A stretch of 64,000 nt of DNA from contig CAVQNH010000032.1 in assembly GCA_963713815.1 (NCBI GenBank), forward strand, positions 496,001-560,000. Direction: 5' to 3'. The translations under genes and the position numbers were made by a program. This document shows, in pieces, positions 7,976 to 15,337 of this stretch (position 1 is the first letter of the stretch; every line of letters begins with the position of its first letter). The DNA comes from RYN-230 sp963713815 (GTDB lineage Bacteria; Actinomycetota; Actinomycetes; Streptosporangiales; Streptosporangiaceae). A model generated the notes under the pieces. The model was given only the letters and a program-made list of their open reading frames with translations. It was not told where the DNA came from and made no database searches.

Positions 7976-8059
7976 GGGGGCGGCTTCATGCTCAGGGTGT
8001 TCCTGCGTGACGCTGAGGACGTCTACCGGACCTACCGCACCACCGCTCGTGGCGTGGCC
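7976..8059 (+). pseudogene. Fragment of a DUF899-family gene
   Basis: One frame encodes a stretch including VFLRDAEDVYRTYRTTARGV, which strongly resembles the segment before the C-terminal region of DUF899 thioredoxin-fold proteins. No start, upstream domain or downstream 'LDLTP.GRQE' segment is present, and the frame runs into unrelated sequence before stopping near 8107. I read it as a remnant left by deletion. Recognition is from memory of the family and is not verified. Confidence 0.45.
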
Positions 8060-8085
8060 TCCTGGCATCTGACCACCCAGCTTGG

Positions 8086-8109
8086 ATATAGCAAGCGATA
8101 CATATAGCA
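8086..8109. promoter_or_regulatory. Direct repeats ATATAGCA before the toxin-antitoxin operon
   Basis: ATATAGCA occurs at 8086-8093 and 8102-8109, 16 bp apart, in an AT-rich patch directly upstream of the toxin start. Such patches are typical of toxin-antitoxin promoters where the antitoxin or complex autoregulates. The second copy could double as a -10 element. Confidence 0.5.
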
Positions 8110-8117
8110 TAGGATGC

Positions 8118-8483
8118 ATGGCAGGCCTGTACGAGGTTGAGATCGAACCCGAAGTACGATCCTGGCTGGCCAGGCTGAGCCAACGCGACTTCGGCCGCGT
8201 CGACTTCCTCGTCGGCCTGCTTGCTGAACACGCCGAGGATCTCGGCGAGCCTTACGCCCGTCACCTGGGCGGGAAGGTCAGGGAACTGAGATTCCATCTG
8301 TTACGCCAGCAGACCAGAGTCACCTACTGGCTGGCACCGGGTCGGCGGGTGATCTTATTAACGGTGTTCCCCAAGACCCGCAGCGCCGAGACTGCTGAGG
8401 TAGCCCGCGCCTTGCATGCCCAGAAGATCTGCGAAGCCGAACACGGCACCGCCCACCAGGTGTTTGACCGGGAGGCGAATTGA
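8118..8483 (+). CDS. HigB-like toxin (RelE/phage Gp49-type mRNA interferase)
   Basis: The 121-aa protein matches the phage-derived Gp49-like/HigB group of the RelE superfamily: an N-terminal segment with VRSWLARLSQRDFGRVDFLV, a central LGGKVRELRFH, and a C-terminal VTYWLAPGRRVILLTVFPK strand-rich core. Such toxins cleave ribosome-bound mRNA. I start it at ATG 8118 because it gives the usual N-terminus. The antitoxin gene follows after one base, in the toxin-first order typical of higBA. A mobile or defence-linked origin is possible but not shown. Confidence 0.8.
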   Translation: MAGLYEVEIEPEVRSWLARLSQRDFGRVDFLVGLLAEHAEDLGEPYARHLGGKVRELRFHLLRQQTRVTYWLAPGRRVILLTVFPKTRSAETAEVARALHAQKICEAEHGTAHQVFDREAN

Positions 8484-8484
8484 C

Positions 8485-8781
8485 ATGACGACACGACACT
8501 CCTCTTACGAGGAACTCGCCGCCGGACGCCGTGACAGCGACGAGTACCGCGAGGGGTACGCCGAAGCCCGCCGGGCGTTCCTGATCGGCCAGGCAGTCCG
8601 CGAACGCCGCCTGGCCCTGGGCTTGTCCCAGGTCGAACTCGCAGCCCGCGCTGACATGACCCAGCCTGCCCTCTCGCGCCTCGAAGCCGGCGGAGTCGTC
8701 CCCACGATCCCGCTACTGGAACGAATCAGCGCAGCCCTCGACGCTGATCTCATCGTCGAAATCGCGCCCCACGCCGCCTGA
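8485..8781 (+). CDS. HigA-like antitoxin (XRE/Cro-type HTH)
   Basis: The 98-aa protein carries a helix-turn-helix of the XRE type near residues 38-90 (RRLALGLSQVELAARADMTQ and LSRLEAGGVVPTIPLLERIS). The N-terminal part contains the segment preceding the domain in HigA-type antitoxins. It begins one base after the toxin stop with a GGGAGG ribosome-binding site inside the toxin gene. It should neutralise the toxin and repress the operon, probably through the ATATAGCA repeats upstream of the toxin gene. Confidence 0.85.
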   Translation: MTTRHSSYEELAAGRRDSDEYREGYAEARRAFLIGQAVRERRLALGLSQVELAARADMTQPALSRLEAGGVVPTIPLLERISAALDADLIVEIAPHAA

Positions 8782-8934
8782 CACCGGCGCCAGCCGTTCC
8801 CTCGCGCCCCGAGCGCCTTCACCGGGTCTGCCGACGAGCTAGCGTGGCCGAGCCAGTATCCCGGGAGGACAGCAGATGCTGTCCCATTGGACCTTGACCG
8901 CTGAATCTGCTGCGAAGGATCTTACGTTGGCGCG

Positions 8935-9927
8935 TTAGCCGGGGTGTGCTGCGCGCCAGGCGGCCCAGATCTCCGGCCGGAGCTTGCCGCGGCCGGGAAT
9001 GTCAAGGCCGGCCGTGCGCGCCCAGGCCCGGACTTCCGCCGTGGAAGGCCCGGGGGCGTCCGGCGCCTGGGCGAGCTCGGTTGTGCCGGGTACTGCGGCC
9101 AATGGTGCGAGCCGCTCAATCGAGGCGGTCTCGGTCTCGGCCCATGCGCGGGCGGCGGCCAGGAACCGGTAGGTCCATTCCTCGGCGAGCTGGCGGGTCT
9201 CGCAGAAGACGACCGGGACGCTGGGCCAGCGGATCTGGAGTTCGGCGAGACCGTCGGCGACCAGCGCGGGCCGGACCCGCTCCAGCTTGAACACCTGGGA
9301 GTAGCGGTCCTCGACCACGACCGCGGCACGGGGCAGCGCAGCAAGTTCGGCCAGCGCGTAGCGGAGCTTCCCGCCGGTCAGGCTGGCCACCAGGTCGGTC
9401 AGGGACTTGCGCTCGACAGAGGCGATCAGCCGGCCGTCGACGACCAGGCCGTAGTCACCGCAGGGAAGCGCCCGCTTGACCGTGGCGACCCGCTGGCCGC
9501 CGAAGCCGAACTTGTAGGCGTATTGCTCATGGGAGTCGACCACGATCTCCAGCTCGGCGATCCCGGCGGCCCGGGCGGTGGGGGTGGTCACGTTGGGGCG
9601 GGCCTGCTTGCGGGTGCGCGGGGACTGCCAGAAGACGGCGTCGCGGCCGCGGGCCTTGGTGAAGACGATCTGGGAGCGCTTCTCCCGCCCTCTGTCGAGG
9701 ACGAGGTCGATGGCGGCGCCCCGCCGGACACAGGACTGAAGGCCGGCTCGTTCGACGATGTCGGGGGCGTCGGGCCACTCATCCGCCGGGACCGGATGGC
9801 AGTACAGGGCGTTGGTGCGCGGCCAGGTCCCCGAAGTGCGGAACACCATCCCGCCGGCCAGCGGCAGCAACAGCAGATAAGGCAGCCTGGAGTCTGGGTC
9901 CGGGTTGCGGGCGATCAGCAGTTCCAC
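8935..9927 (-). CDS. ERCC4-domain nuclease fused to an Lsr2-type DNA-binding domain
   Basis: The 330-aa protein has an ERCC4/XPF-type nuclease domain in its middle (about residues 120-240): the core reads LPCGDYGLVVDGRLIASVER followed by KSLTDLV, keeping the G-D-Y and V-E-R-K-x3-D catalytic pattern. The last ~40 residues (STAEVRAWARTAGLDIPGRG onward) match the C-terminal DNA-binding domain of Lsr2, which reads AT-rich DNA via an R-G-R loop. I start at GTG 9927, preceded by GGTGGAAGG; extension to 10011 would run into the adjacent promoter element. It could be a repair nuclease or act on AT-rich foreign DNA. It neighbours a toxin-antitoxin pair. Confidence 0.8.
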   Translation of the reverse strand: MELLIARNPDPDSRLPYLLLLPLAGGMVFRTSGTWPRTNALYCHPVPADEWPDAPDIVERAGLQSCVRRGAAIDLVLDRGREKRSQIVFTKARGRDAVFWQSPRTRKQARPNVTTPTARAAGIAELEIVVDSHEQYAYKFGFGGQRVATVKRALPCGDYGLVVDGRLIASVERKSLTDLVASLTGGKLRYALAELAALPRAAVVVEDRYSQVFKLERVRPALVADGLAELQIRWPSVPVVFCETRQLAEEWTYRFLAAARAWAETETASIERLAPLAAVPGTTELAQAPDAPGPSTAEVRAWARTAGLDIPGRGKLRPEIWAAWRAAHPG

Positions 9928-9992
9928 GCGCCCAGCCTTCCACCGATCCGGCCCGGCAAGCCAGCGGCCCGGCTGACGCCCGAGACGATTGC

Positions 9993-10010
9993 TTGTTATC
10001 ACATATATCA
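9993..10010. promoter_or_regulatory. Shared 18-bp operator-like element, copy 1
   Basis: TTGTTATCACATATATCA lies 74 bp upstream of the FAH gene at 10085 and is identical to 14289-14306. It contains two direct TATCA repeats 9 bp apart in AT-rich DNA, unlike the surrounding GC-rich sequence. The GntR protein encoded between the two copies is the obvious candidate binder. Confidence 0.7.
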
Positions 10011-10084
10011 ACTAGGGTGACCTGCAAGCCGGCGGTGATGACTGCACGCGCGGTCGAGAATGCCCGGGAAAGTAGGAACGAGAC

Positions 10085-10942
10085 GTGCGCATCTACAACG
10101 TCGCGGGACGGCTCACGCTGGGCGTGGGATCAGACGGCGGGGTCGATGTCGAGACGGCTAGCGGCGGCCGGTTCCCGGCCGCCGTCCAGCCGATCTACGA
10201 GTCGTGGGATGCCTTCTCTGGCTGGGCCCGGGCCTACGACGGCCCGGCGGCCTTCCCGATCGAACAGGATCGGCTGGGGCCGCCGGTCCCGCGCCCGCCT
10301 CAGGTGTTCGGGATCGGGCTCAACTACCGCGATCACGCCGAGGAGGCGGGGCTGGCGCTGCCCGAGCGGCCCATGGTGTTCACGAAGTTCCCGGCCTCCG
10401 TCACCGGGCCGCGCGGTGCGATCGCCCGGCCGTCCGGGTCGGTCGATTTCGAGGTTGAGCTCGTCGCGGTCATCGGCCGCCGGGCCGAGCGGGTGCGCGC
10501 CGAGCGGGCCTGGGACTACATCGCCGGGCTAACCGTGGGCCAGGATCTCTCCGAGCGCGAGCTGCAGACCGCCGGCCCGCCGCCGCAGCAGTACAGCCTG
10601 GGCAAGTCATTCGCTGGTTTCGCGCCGATCGGCCCGGCCCTGGTGACCGCCGACGAGTTTCCCGATCCCGGCGATGTCGCGCTCGGTTGCCTGGTGAACG
10701 GCCAGAAGATGCAGCACGGACGCTCCGGCGACATGATCTTCACGATCCCCCAGCTGGTGGAGTTCCTCTCGGGGGTGCTGCCCCTGCTGCCTGGTGACCT
10801 GATCTTCACCGGCACGCCGAGCGGTATCGGCTGGGCCCGCAAGCCACCGCTCTTGCTGCAGGTCGGCGACGAGCTGGTGACCTGGGCCGACGGGATCGGG
10901 GAGATGCGCCACTCTTTCGTCGCCCCGCTCATTGACCCTTGA
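10085..10942 (+). CDS. Fumarylacetoacetate hydrolase-family protein
   Basis: The 285-aa protein starts at GTG 10085 and contains the FAH domain from about residue 70. Metal-ligand acids are seen in VDFEVELVAVIGRRAERV near residue 120, and GLTVGQDLSEREL and TGTPSGIGWARKP are further family marks. It likely cleaves or decarboxylates an acylpyruvate-type intermediate. It is the first gene of a plus-strand operon with an alpha/beta hydrolase (12-bp gap) and an FAD monooxygenase (overlap), consistent with hydroxylation and ring or side-chain cleavage of an aromatic substrate. The upstream 18-bp element probably controls it. Confidence 0.85.
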   Translation: MRIYNVAGRLTLGVGSDGGVDVETASGGRFPAAVQPIYESWDAFSGWARAYDGPAAFPIEQDRLGPPVPRPPQVFGIGLNYRDHAEEAGLALPERPMVFTKFPASVTGPRGAIARPSGSVDFEVELVAVIGRRAERVRAERAWDYIAGLTVGQDLSERELQTAGPPPQQYSLGKSFAGFAPIGPALVTADEFPDPGDVALGCLVNGQKMQHGRSGDMIFTIPQLVEFLSGVLPLLPGDLIFTGTPSGIGWARKPPLLLQVGDELVTWADGIGEMRHSFVAPLIDP

Positions 10943-10954
10943 CGAGGAGATCCG

Positions 10955-11851
10955 ATGGCAGAGCAACGTGGCACTATCGAGTTCGCGATGGACGGGCACA
11001 CGATCTCGGCCCTGACCGCCGGGCCGCGGTCGTGTCCGGGGCGGCCACTGATCGCGGCCCTGCACGGCGGGACGTACAACGCCCGGTACTTCGATGTCGC
11101 GGGCTCACGTCACGGCTCGTTCATGGATCTCGCCACCGGCCTGGGCTACTGCGTGGTGAGCTTCGACCGGCCCGGCTACGGCGGGAGCTCGGCCCTCGAG
11201 CCGGACGACAACACGTTCGACCGGCACGCTGGGCTGCTCGCGGCGGCGATCGCCCAGGCGGCGGACAGCTACGGCGCCGACGGAGTCGTCCTTCTCGGTC
11301 ATTCCATCGGGGGCATGATCGCCGCGATGATCGCCGCGGCCGACACCGACTTCCGCCTGCTCGGGGTGTCGGTCACCGGCATGGGTGCCGTTATCCGGGC
11401 CGGCGGCCCGGCCTACGCACTCGCGTCGCTTCCGCCGGATGCGACGGTTGACCTGCCGTATGACCAGCGGGATCTGGTGATGTTCGGACCGGAGTTCAGC
11501 CGCACCCCCGAGGGAATCGAGAATGCGCATGCGTCGTACGCGCCCGTCCCGGTCCGGGAGTTGATCCAGGCGCCTAACTGGCCGGACGAGCACCTCCCAG
11601 ATGTCGCGCCGCGCATCCGGGTCCCGGTTCACAACGAGCTCGCCGAGTTTGATGCGCTGTGGGACAGCACGCCTGCGAACGTCGAGCAGTTCGCCAAGAT
11701 GCTGACCGGCGCCCCGTTCGTGGACGCGAGCATCGCCCGCGCCACCGGGCACAGCATCGATCACCACATCCTGGGACATGCCCTGCACCTCCGCCAGCTC
11801 GCCTTCGCCGGGGAGTGCGAGCTATGGGGACGGCAGAACGCGGCGAGCTGA
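10955..11851 (+). CDS. Alpha/beta hydrolase
   Basis: The 298-aa protein has an alpha/beta-hydrolase fold. The oxyanion-hole region is AALHGGTYNARYFD near residue 35, the nucleophile elbow GHSIGG near residue 115, and the likely catalytic His is in the ATGHSIDHHILG stretch near residue 268. It is translated from an ATG behind GAGGAG. Its stop TGA overlaps the ATG of the monooxygenase by one base. In aromatic pathways such enzymes hydrolyse C-C bonds of meta-cleavage products or esters; which of these applies is not determinable here. Confidence 0.85.
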   Translation: MAEQRGTIEFAMDGHTISALTAGPRSCPGRPLIAALHGGTYNARYFDVAGSRHGSFMDLATGLGYCVVSFDRPGYGGSSALEPDDNTFDRHAGLLAAAIAQAADSYGADGVVLLGHSIGGMIAAMIAAADTDFRLLGVSVTGMGAVIRAGGPAYALASLPPDATVDLPYDQRDLVMFGPEFSRTPEGIENAHASYAPVPVRELIQAPNWPDEHLPDVAPRIRVPVHNELAEFDALWDSTPANVEQFAKMLTGAPFVDASIARATGHSIDHHILGHALHLRQLAFAGECELWGRQNAAS

Positions 11852-13482
11852 TGTCGTCCGATGCCCCCGGCGCGGCGGCTGGGCTGCCCGCGTCGACGCG
11901 GGTCATCGTGGCGGGTGGCGGTCCGGTCGGCCTGGCCGCCGCGATCGAGCTGGGCCGCCGGGGCATCCAGTGCCTGGTCATTGAGCCGCGCACGAGGGTG
12001 TCCCATGCGCGCCCGCGCTGCAAGACGATCAACGTGCGGTCGATGGAGCATCTGCGCCGGTGGGGAATCGCTGACCGGCTGCGCGAGCATGCGCCCCTGC
12101 CGCCCTCGTGGTCGCAGGACGTGGTGTTCTGCACCTCGCTCGCCGGGCGGGAACTGTCGCGGTTCACCGGGGTACTGGGCCTGGTGCACGACGGCGACCG
12201 GTTCCCGGAACTCGGCCAGCAGGCACCGCAGTACGTCCTGGAGGAGCTACTGCGGGAGGTAGTGCATGAGCTGCCCGCGTGCACGCTGGCGACCGGAGCC
12301 ACGGTCGTGGACGTCGAGCAGGACACCGACGGGGTCCGGGTCACCGTCGCCGACGGGGCCGGGCAGCACAGGGTCGTCGCAGGCTCGTACCTGATCGGAT
12401 GCGACGGCCCGCGCAGCACGGTCCGGGAGCGCATCGGCGCGGCGTATGTCGGTGATCACGCTCTCCGGCCGAACTTCGGGATGGTCTTCCGGGCGCCCGG
12501 CTTGTGGACGCATGTCCGGCACGGCCCGGCTGTCCACTACTGGATCATCAATCCCGACGCGCCCGCGCTGGTCGGCCCGCTCGATCCGGCGGACACCTGG
12601 TGGATCATCGCGTTCGGCGTTGATCACGACACCGGCGAACGCGAGGCCGGGCGGATCATCGATGCCGCGGCCGGGGTGCCAGCCGGCGCGACCGTGCTGT
12701 CCACCGATCCGTGGACAGCGCGCATGCAGATCGCCGACCGGATGCGCCAGGGCCGGGTCTTCCTGGCCGGGGACGCGGCTCATCTCAACCCGCCATTCGG
12801 CGGGCACGGGCTCAACACCGGACTGGGTGACGCGGTGGACCTCGGCTGGAAGATCGCCGCCACGCTGGACGGCTGGGCGGGACCCGGGCTGCTGGACAGT
12901 TATGAGATCGAGCGCCGGCCGATCCAGGAGCGAGTGATCCGCGAGGCCACCGTGAACATGGGAGTGACCTCACCCGAACTGCTCGCCGCCGGTCTCGACG
13001 AGGACAACGCGGCCGGGGAGTCGGCCCGGCGCGCTGCGGGCGCGCGGATCCAGGCGACCAAGCGGGCTGAGTTCCACGCCCTCGACCTGGTCCTGGATGT
13101 CCGGGTCGCACCGTCACCGGTCATCGCTGGCGGTGACACCGCGACGGGCGAGCCGGCCGCCGGGGACGCGGGCTCCCCGGTTGCGGGCGCGCTGCTGCCG
13201 CACGCGTGGCTCGACAGCGGCCGGTCGCTCTACGACGAGCTGGGTGACGGGTTCACGCTCTTGACGACGCGCCGCGGCGGAGCGGCTGACGCGATCGCCA
13301 GGGCGGCGCACGCCAGCGCCGTCCCACTGAAAGTTCTTGACCTCGAGGAGAGGGCGCTGCGCGGCGCGGCGCTCGTTCTCGTCCGCCCGGATACCTATGT
13401 GGCGTGGACCGGCGATCGTGAGCCAGGCTCGGCCAGCGACCTCATCGACCGGGTCCGGGGAGCGTCAGCGGGCCGGGGTTAG
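11851..13482 (+). CDS. FAD-dependent aromatic-type monooxygenase (class A)
   Basis: The 543-aa enzyme is a single-component flavoprotein hydroxylase. The Rossmann dinucleotide motif is VAGGGPVGLAAAIELGRRG near residue 13, the DG motif appears as LIGCDGPRST near residue 185, and the second FAD motif is VFLAGDAAHLNPPFGGHGLN near residue 305. The C-terminal ~130 residues look like the degenerate thioredoxin-fold domain of phenol hydroxylase/MhpA-type enzymes. The start overlaps the hydrolase stop. The 3' end overlaps the convergent GntR gene by 18 bp. The substrate is probably a phenolic compound, NAD(P)H-dependent. Confidence 0.88.
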   Translation: MSSDAPGAAAGLPASTRVIVAGGGPVGLAAAIELGRRGIQCLVIEPRTRVSHARPRCKTINVRSMEHLRRWGIADRLREHAPLPPSWSQDVVFCTSLAGRELSRFTGVLGLVHDGDRFPELGQQAPQYVLEELLREVVHELPACTLATGATVVDVEQDTDGVRVTVADGAGQHRVVAGSYLIGCDGPRSTVRERIGAAYVGDHALRPNFGMVFRAPGLWTHVRHGPAVHYWIINPDAPALVGPLDPADTWWIIAFGVDHDTGEREAGRIIDAAAGVPAGATVLSTDPWTARMQIADRMRQGRVFLAGDAAHLNPPFGGHGLNTGLGDAVDLGWKIAATLDGWAGPGLLDSYEIERRPIQERVIREATVNMGVTSPELLAAGLDEDNAAGESARRAAGARIQATKRAEFHALDLVLDVRVAPSPVIAGGDTATGEPAAGDAGSPVAGALLPHAWLDSGRSLYDELGDGFTLLTTRRGGAADAIARAAHASAVPLKVLDLEERALRGAALVLVRPDTYVAWTGDREPGSASDLIDRVRGASAGRG

Positions 13483-14172
13483 CGAGCCGTGGTTGGGGCC
13501 GAGAGCCAGCAGGGCGGTCTGCTCGTTGCGGGTCAGATGCTGGAGCAGCGCGCTCGACGCGATCTCCGGGTCCCGCTGACGGAATGCCTCGACCAGTTCC
13601 TGGTGATGCTGCTTGCGCCGGTCGTGCTCGTGCGGGTCCGGATCCAGCATGCCCCAGCCGATGCGGACATAGCGCTCGGAGGCCCGCCACAATGTGCTGA
13701 GGATGCGCAGATCCCAGCTGGTTGCGGCCGGAGCCAGCAAGGCGAGGTGGAAGGTGTGGTGGGAGTCGTAGATCTCGTTCATCGTCCGGTGCGGGTCACC
13801 GAACTCCGCGGCCTCGAGATACAGGCGATCCAGCTCGGCATCGGGCAGCAGCCGGCACGAGCGCTGCGCGATCTCCGGCTCCAGCCGGCGCCGCAGACGG
13901 TAGATACTCTGCAGCTCATCCAGGTCGAGCGGCGCCACCAGGGCGCTCCGGCCGGGCCGCATCTGCACCAGGCCCTGATTCTCCAGGCTCCGCAGTGCCT
14001 CGCGCACCGGAATGATGCTGACCTGGAGCATCTCGGCCAGCTCGCGCAACGAGAACTCACGGCCCGGCTCCAGCGCGCCCGACAGGATGGACCGGCGCAG
14101 TTCGGTCATGACCTGGTCAGCGACGGACCGCGATTCGATGGGGCGGACCACCGTAGCCGCAGTTGACTCCAC
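13465..14172 (-). CDS. GntR-family regulator (FCD domain)
   Basis: The 235-aa protein has an N-terminal winged HTH (SLRELAEMLQVSIIPVREAL near residues 40-60) and a C-terminal all-helical FCD effector domain with candidate metal or ligand His residues (SHHTFHLAL, HDRRKQHHQELVEAF). I start at GTG 14172, behind an AGGTGGAGAGCGAGG purine tract; extension to 14298 would run into the operator element. It is convergent with the monooxygenase gene and probably binds the identical 18-bp elements at 9993 and 14289, controlling both arms of the catabolic cluster. Confidence 0.85.
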   Translation of the reverse strand: MESTAATVVRPIESRSVADQVMTELRRSILSGALEPGREFSLRELAEMLQVSIIPVREALRSLENQGLVQMRPGRSALVAPLDLDELQSIYRLRRRLEPEIAQRSCRLLPDAELDRLYLEAAEFGDPHRTMNEIYDSHHTFHLALLAPAATSWDLRILSTLWRASERYVRIGWGMLDPDPHEHDRRKQHHQELVEAFRQRDPEIASSALLQHLTRNEQTALLALGPNHGSLTPAR

Positions 14173-14288
14173 CAGTAGCCTCGCTCTCCACCTGCCCACG
14201 AACCGAAATAAATGATACCGGCGCCAGTCTTCCGCACGGCTGAAGCCGGGCGGCCCGGCCGCCAGCGCCGGTAGCAGCCTCAGCATTG

Positions 14289-14306
14289 TTGTTATCACAT
14301 ATATCA
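14289..14306. promoter_or_regulatory. Shared 18-bp operator-like element, copy 2
   Basis: TTGTTATCACATATATCA is identical to the copy at 9993-10010. It lies between the divergent GntR gene (start 14172) and the NTF2-like gene (start 14343), 36 bp before the latter's start, which fits an operator overlapping a promoter. Confidence 0.7.
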
Positions 14307-14342
14307 GGTAGCCTCACCGCAGGCCACGACAGGGAGGTAACC

Positions 14343-14828
14343 GTGACGTCGCAAGCGGAGCGCACGCGCGAGGAGATCATCGCCAGCAACCTCGCCGCCG
14401 TTGAGGTGCATTTCCACAATGAGACCCCGGAGACCATCGACAAGGCGATCTCGGTCTACACCGACGACATCGTCTGGGAGGTGCCGGCCCGCGGCCTGGT
14501 CCACCGCAACGTCGCGGACGTCAAGGCCGAATATCTCAAAATTTTCGGCTCGATGAACATCCACAAGATCACCAACCTGTACCGGTTCGCGACCGAGGAA
14601 TGGGTGTTCGACGACAGCATCTTCGAATGGACCATCACCGGCGACGGCTTCGCCAACTGCCCGTTCCCGCCCGGGACGACCGTGAGCGTGCGGCTGCTGC
14701 ACGCGTTCCAATGCCGGGACGGCAAGATCTGCCGGGAGAACGGGTACGAGATCTGGCGCGACATCAACGACAGCGCCCGGGTCCGCGACGACATCCCGGC
14801 CACCGCCACGGTCGAGGTCTTCGGCTGA
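14343..14828 (+). CDS. NTF2/SnoaL-like protein
   Basis: The 161-aa protein has the NTF2-like pattern: an N-terminal helix, DIVWEVPARGLVHRNVADVK with a possible pocket His, EWVFDDSIFEWTITG and a terminal beta-sheet region. The GTG start at 14343 follows GGGAGG. NTF2-like proteins in catabolic clusters act as isomerases, dehydratases or small-molecule binders. It opens a five-gene plus-strand operon (NTF2-like, HIT, amidohydrolase, NmrA-like, SDR) downstream of the shared 18-bp element. Confidence 0.75.
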   Translation: MTSQAERTREEIIASNLAAVEVHFHNETPETIDKAISVYTDDIVWEVPARGLVHRNVADVKAEYLKIFGSMNIHKITNLYRFATEEWVFDDSIFEWTITGDGFANCPFPPGTTVSVRLLHAFQCRDGKICRENGYEIWRDINDSARVRDDIPATATVEVFG

Positions 14829-14830
14829 GC

Positions 14831-15337
14831 ATGGACGACTGCCTGCTGTGCACGATGGAGAGCGCGGACGAGACCTCCGTCGTGTTCCGCGACCGGCTCT
14901 GGGCGGCCGAGGTCGTGCCGGGCTACGACGTTCCGGGCTGGTTCATTCTGCGGGCGAGGCGGCACGCTGAGCGGATCACGGGGCTCGACGACGAGGAGCT
15001 GTCGTCGTATGGCCACCGCGCGCGAGATCTCGTGGCCGCCGTCACCGAGGTGACCGGAGCCCCCGCGACCTATCTCCTGGTGTTCGGCGAGAACTACCCG
15101 CATTTCCATGCCCTCATCGCGCCCCGTGGCCATGATGTCCCGCCGGACCTGCGCGCCGGCAACATCCTCAAGCTCCGCGCCGACCGCGCCGACCTGGCGG
15201 CGGCCGGGCAGCTCGTTCCTCCCGTGCGCTCGGCTTACGCCCGGCACACCGGCAGGCCGGCTCCGCCCTCTAGCACCTCACCCCCGGGGGGTCATTGTGA
15301 GCGCCGCAACAGCTATCACGAACGTCCGGGTATTTGA
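14831..15337 (+). CDS. HIT-family protein with a variant triad
   Basis: The 168-aa protein starts 2 bp after the NTF2-like stop with CLLC near the N-terminus, as in many HIT proteins. The HIT motif reads PHFHALIAPR near residue 98: the first and the nucleophilic middle His are present, but the third is Leu. It may still be a nucleotide-type hydrolase or transferase, or have been repurposed in catabolism. Its last 41 bp overlap the amidohydrolase gene in another frame, an unusually long overlap, so one of the two boundaries could be slightly different. Confidence 0.7.
   Translation: MDDCLLCTMESADETSVVFRDRLWAAEVVPGYDVPGWFILRARRHAERITGLDDEELSSYGHRARDLVAAVTEVTGAPATYLLVFGENYPHFHALIAPRGHDVPPDLRAGNILKLRADRADLAAAGQLVPPVRSAYARHTGRPAPPSSTSPPGGHCERRNSYHERPGI

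Larger units (their letters stand above)
7787..8117. other. Intergenic region with operator repeats and a gene fragment
   Basis: This 331-bp stretch has no intact gene. It holds the promoter side of the VOC-FAH operon with overlapping inverted repeats (7887-7914), a short DUF899-like gene fragment (7976-8059), and an AT-rich segment with two ATATAGCA repeats just before the toxin gene. Confidence 0.7.

Noticed and set aside
8876..8938. 20-codon ORF behind GGGAGGAC, overlapping the ERCC4 stop
   Set aside because: The ribosome-binding site is good, but the product is too short to judge and no homologue is recognised.
15288..15305. TCACCC followed by a G-run, similar to the palindrome motif
   Set aside because: It lies inside coding sequence and the right arm does not read GGGTGA.
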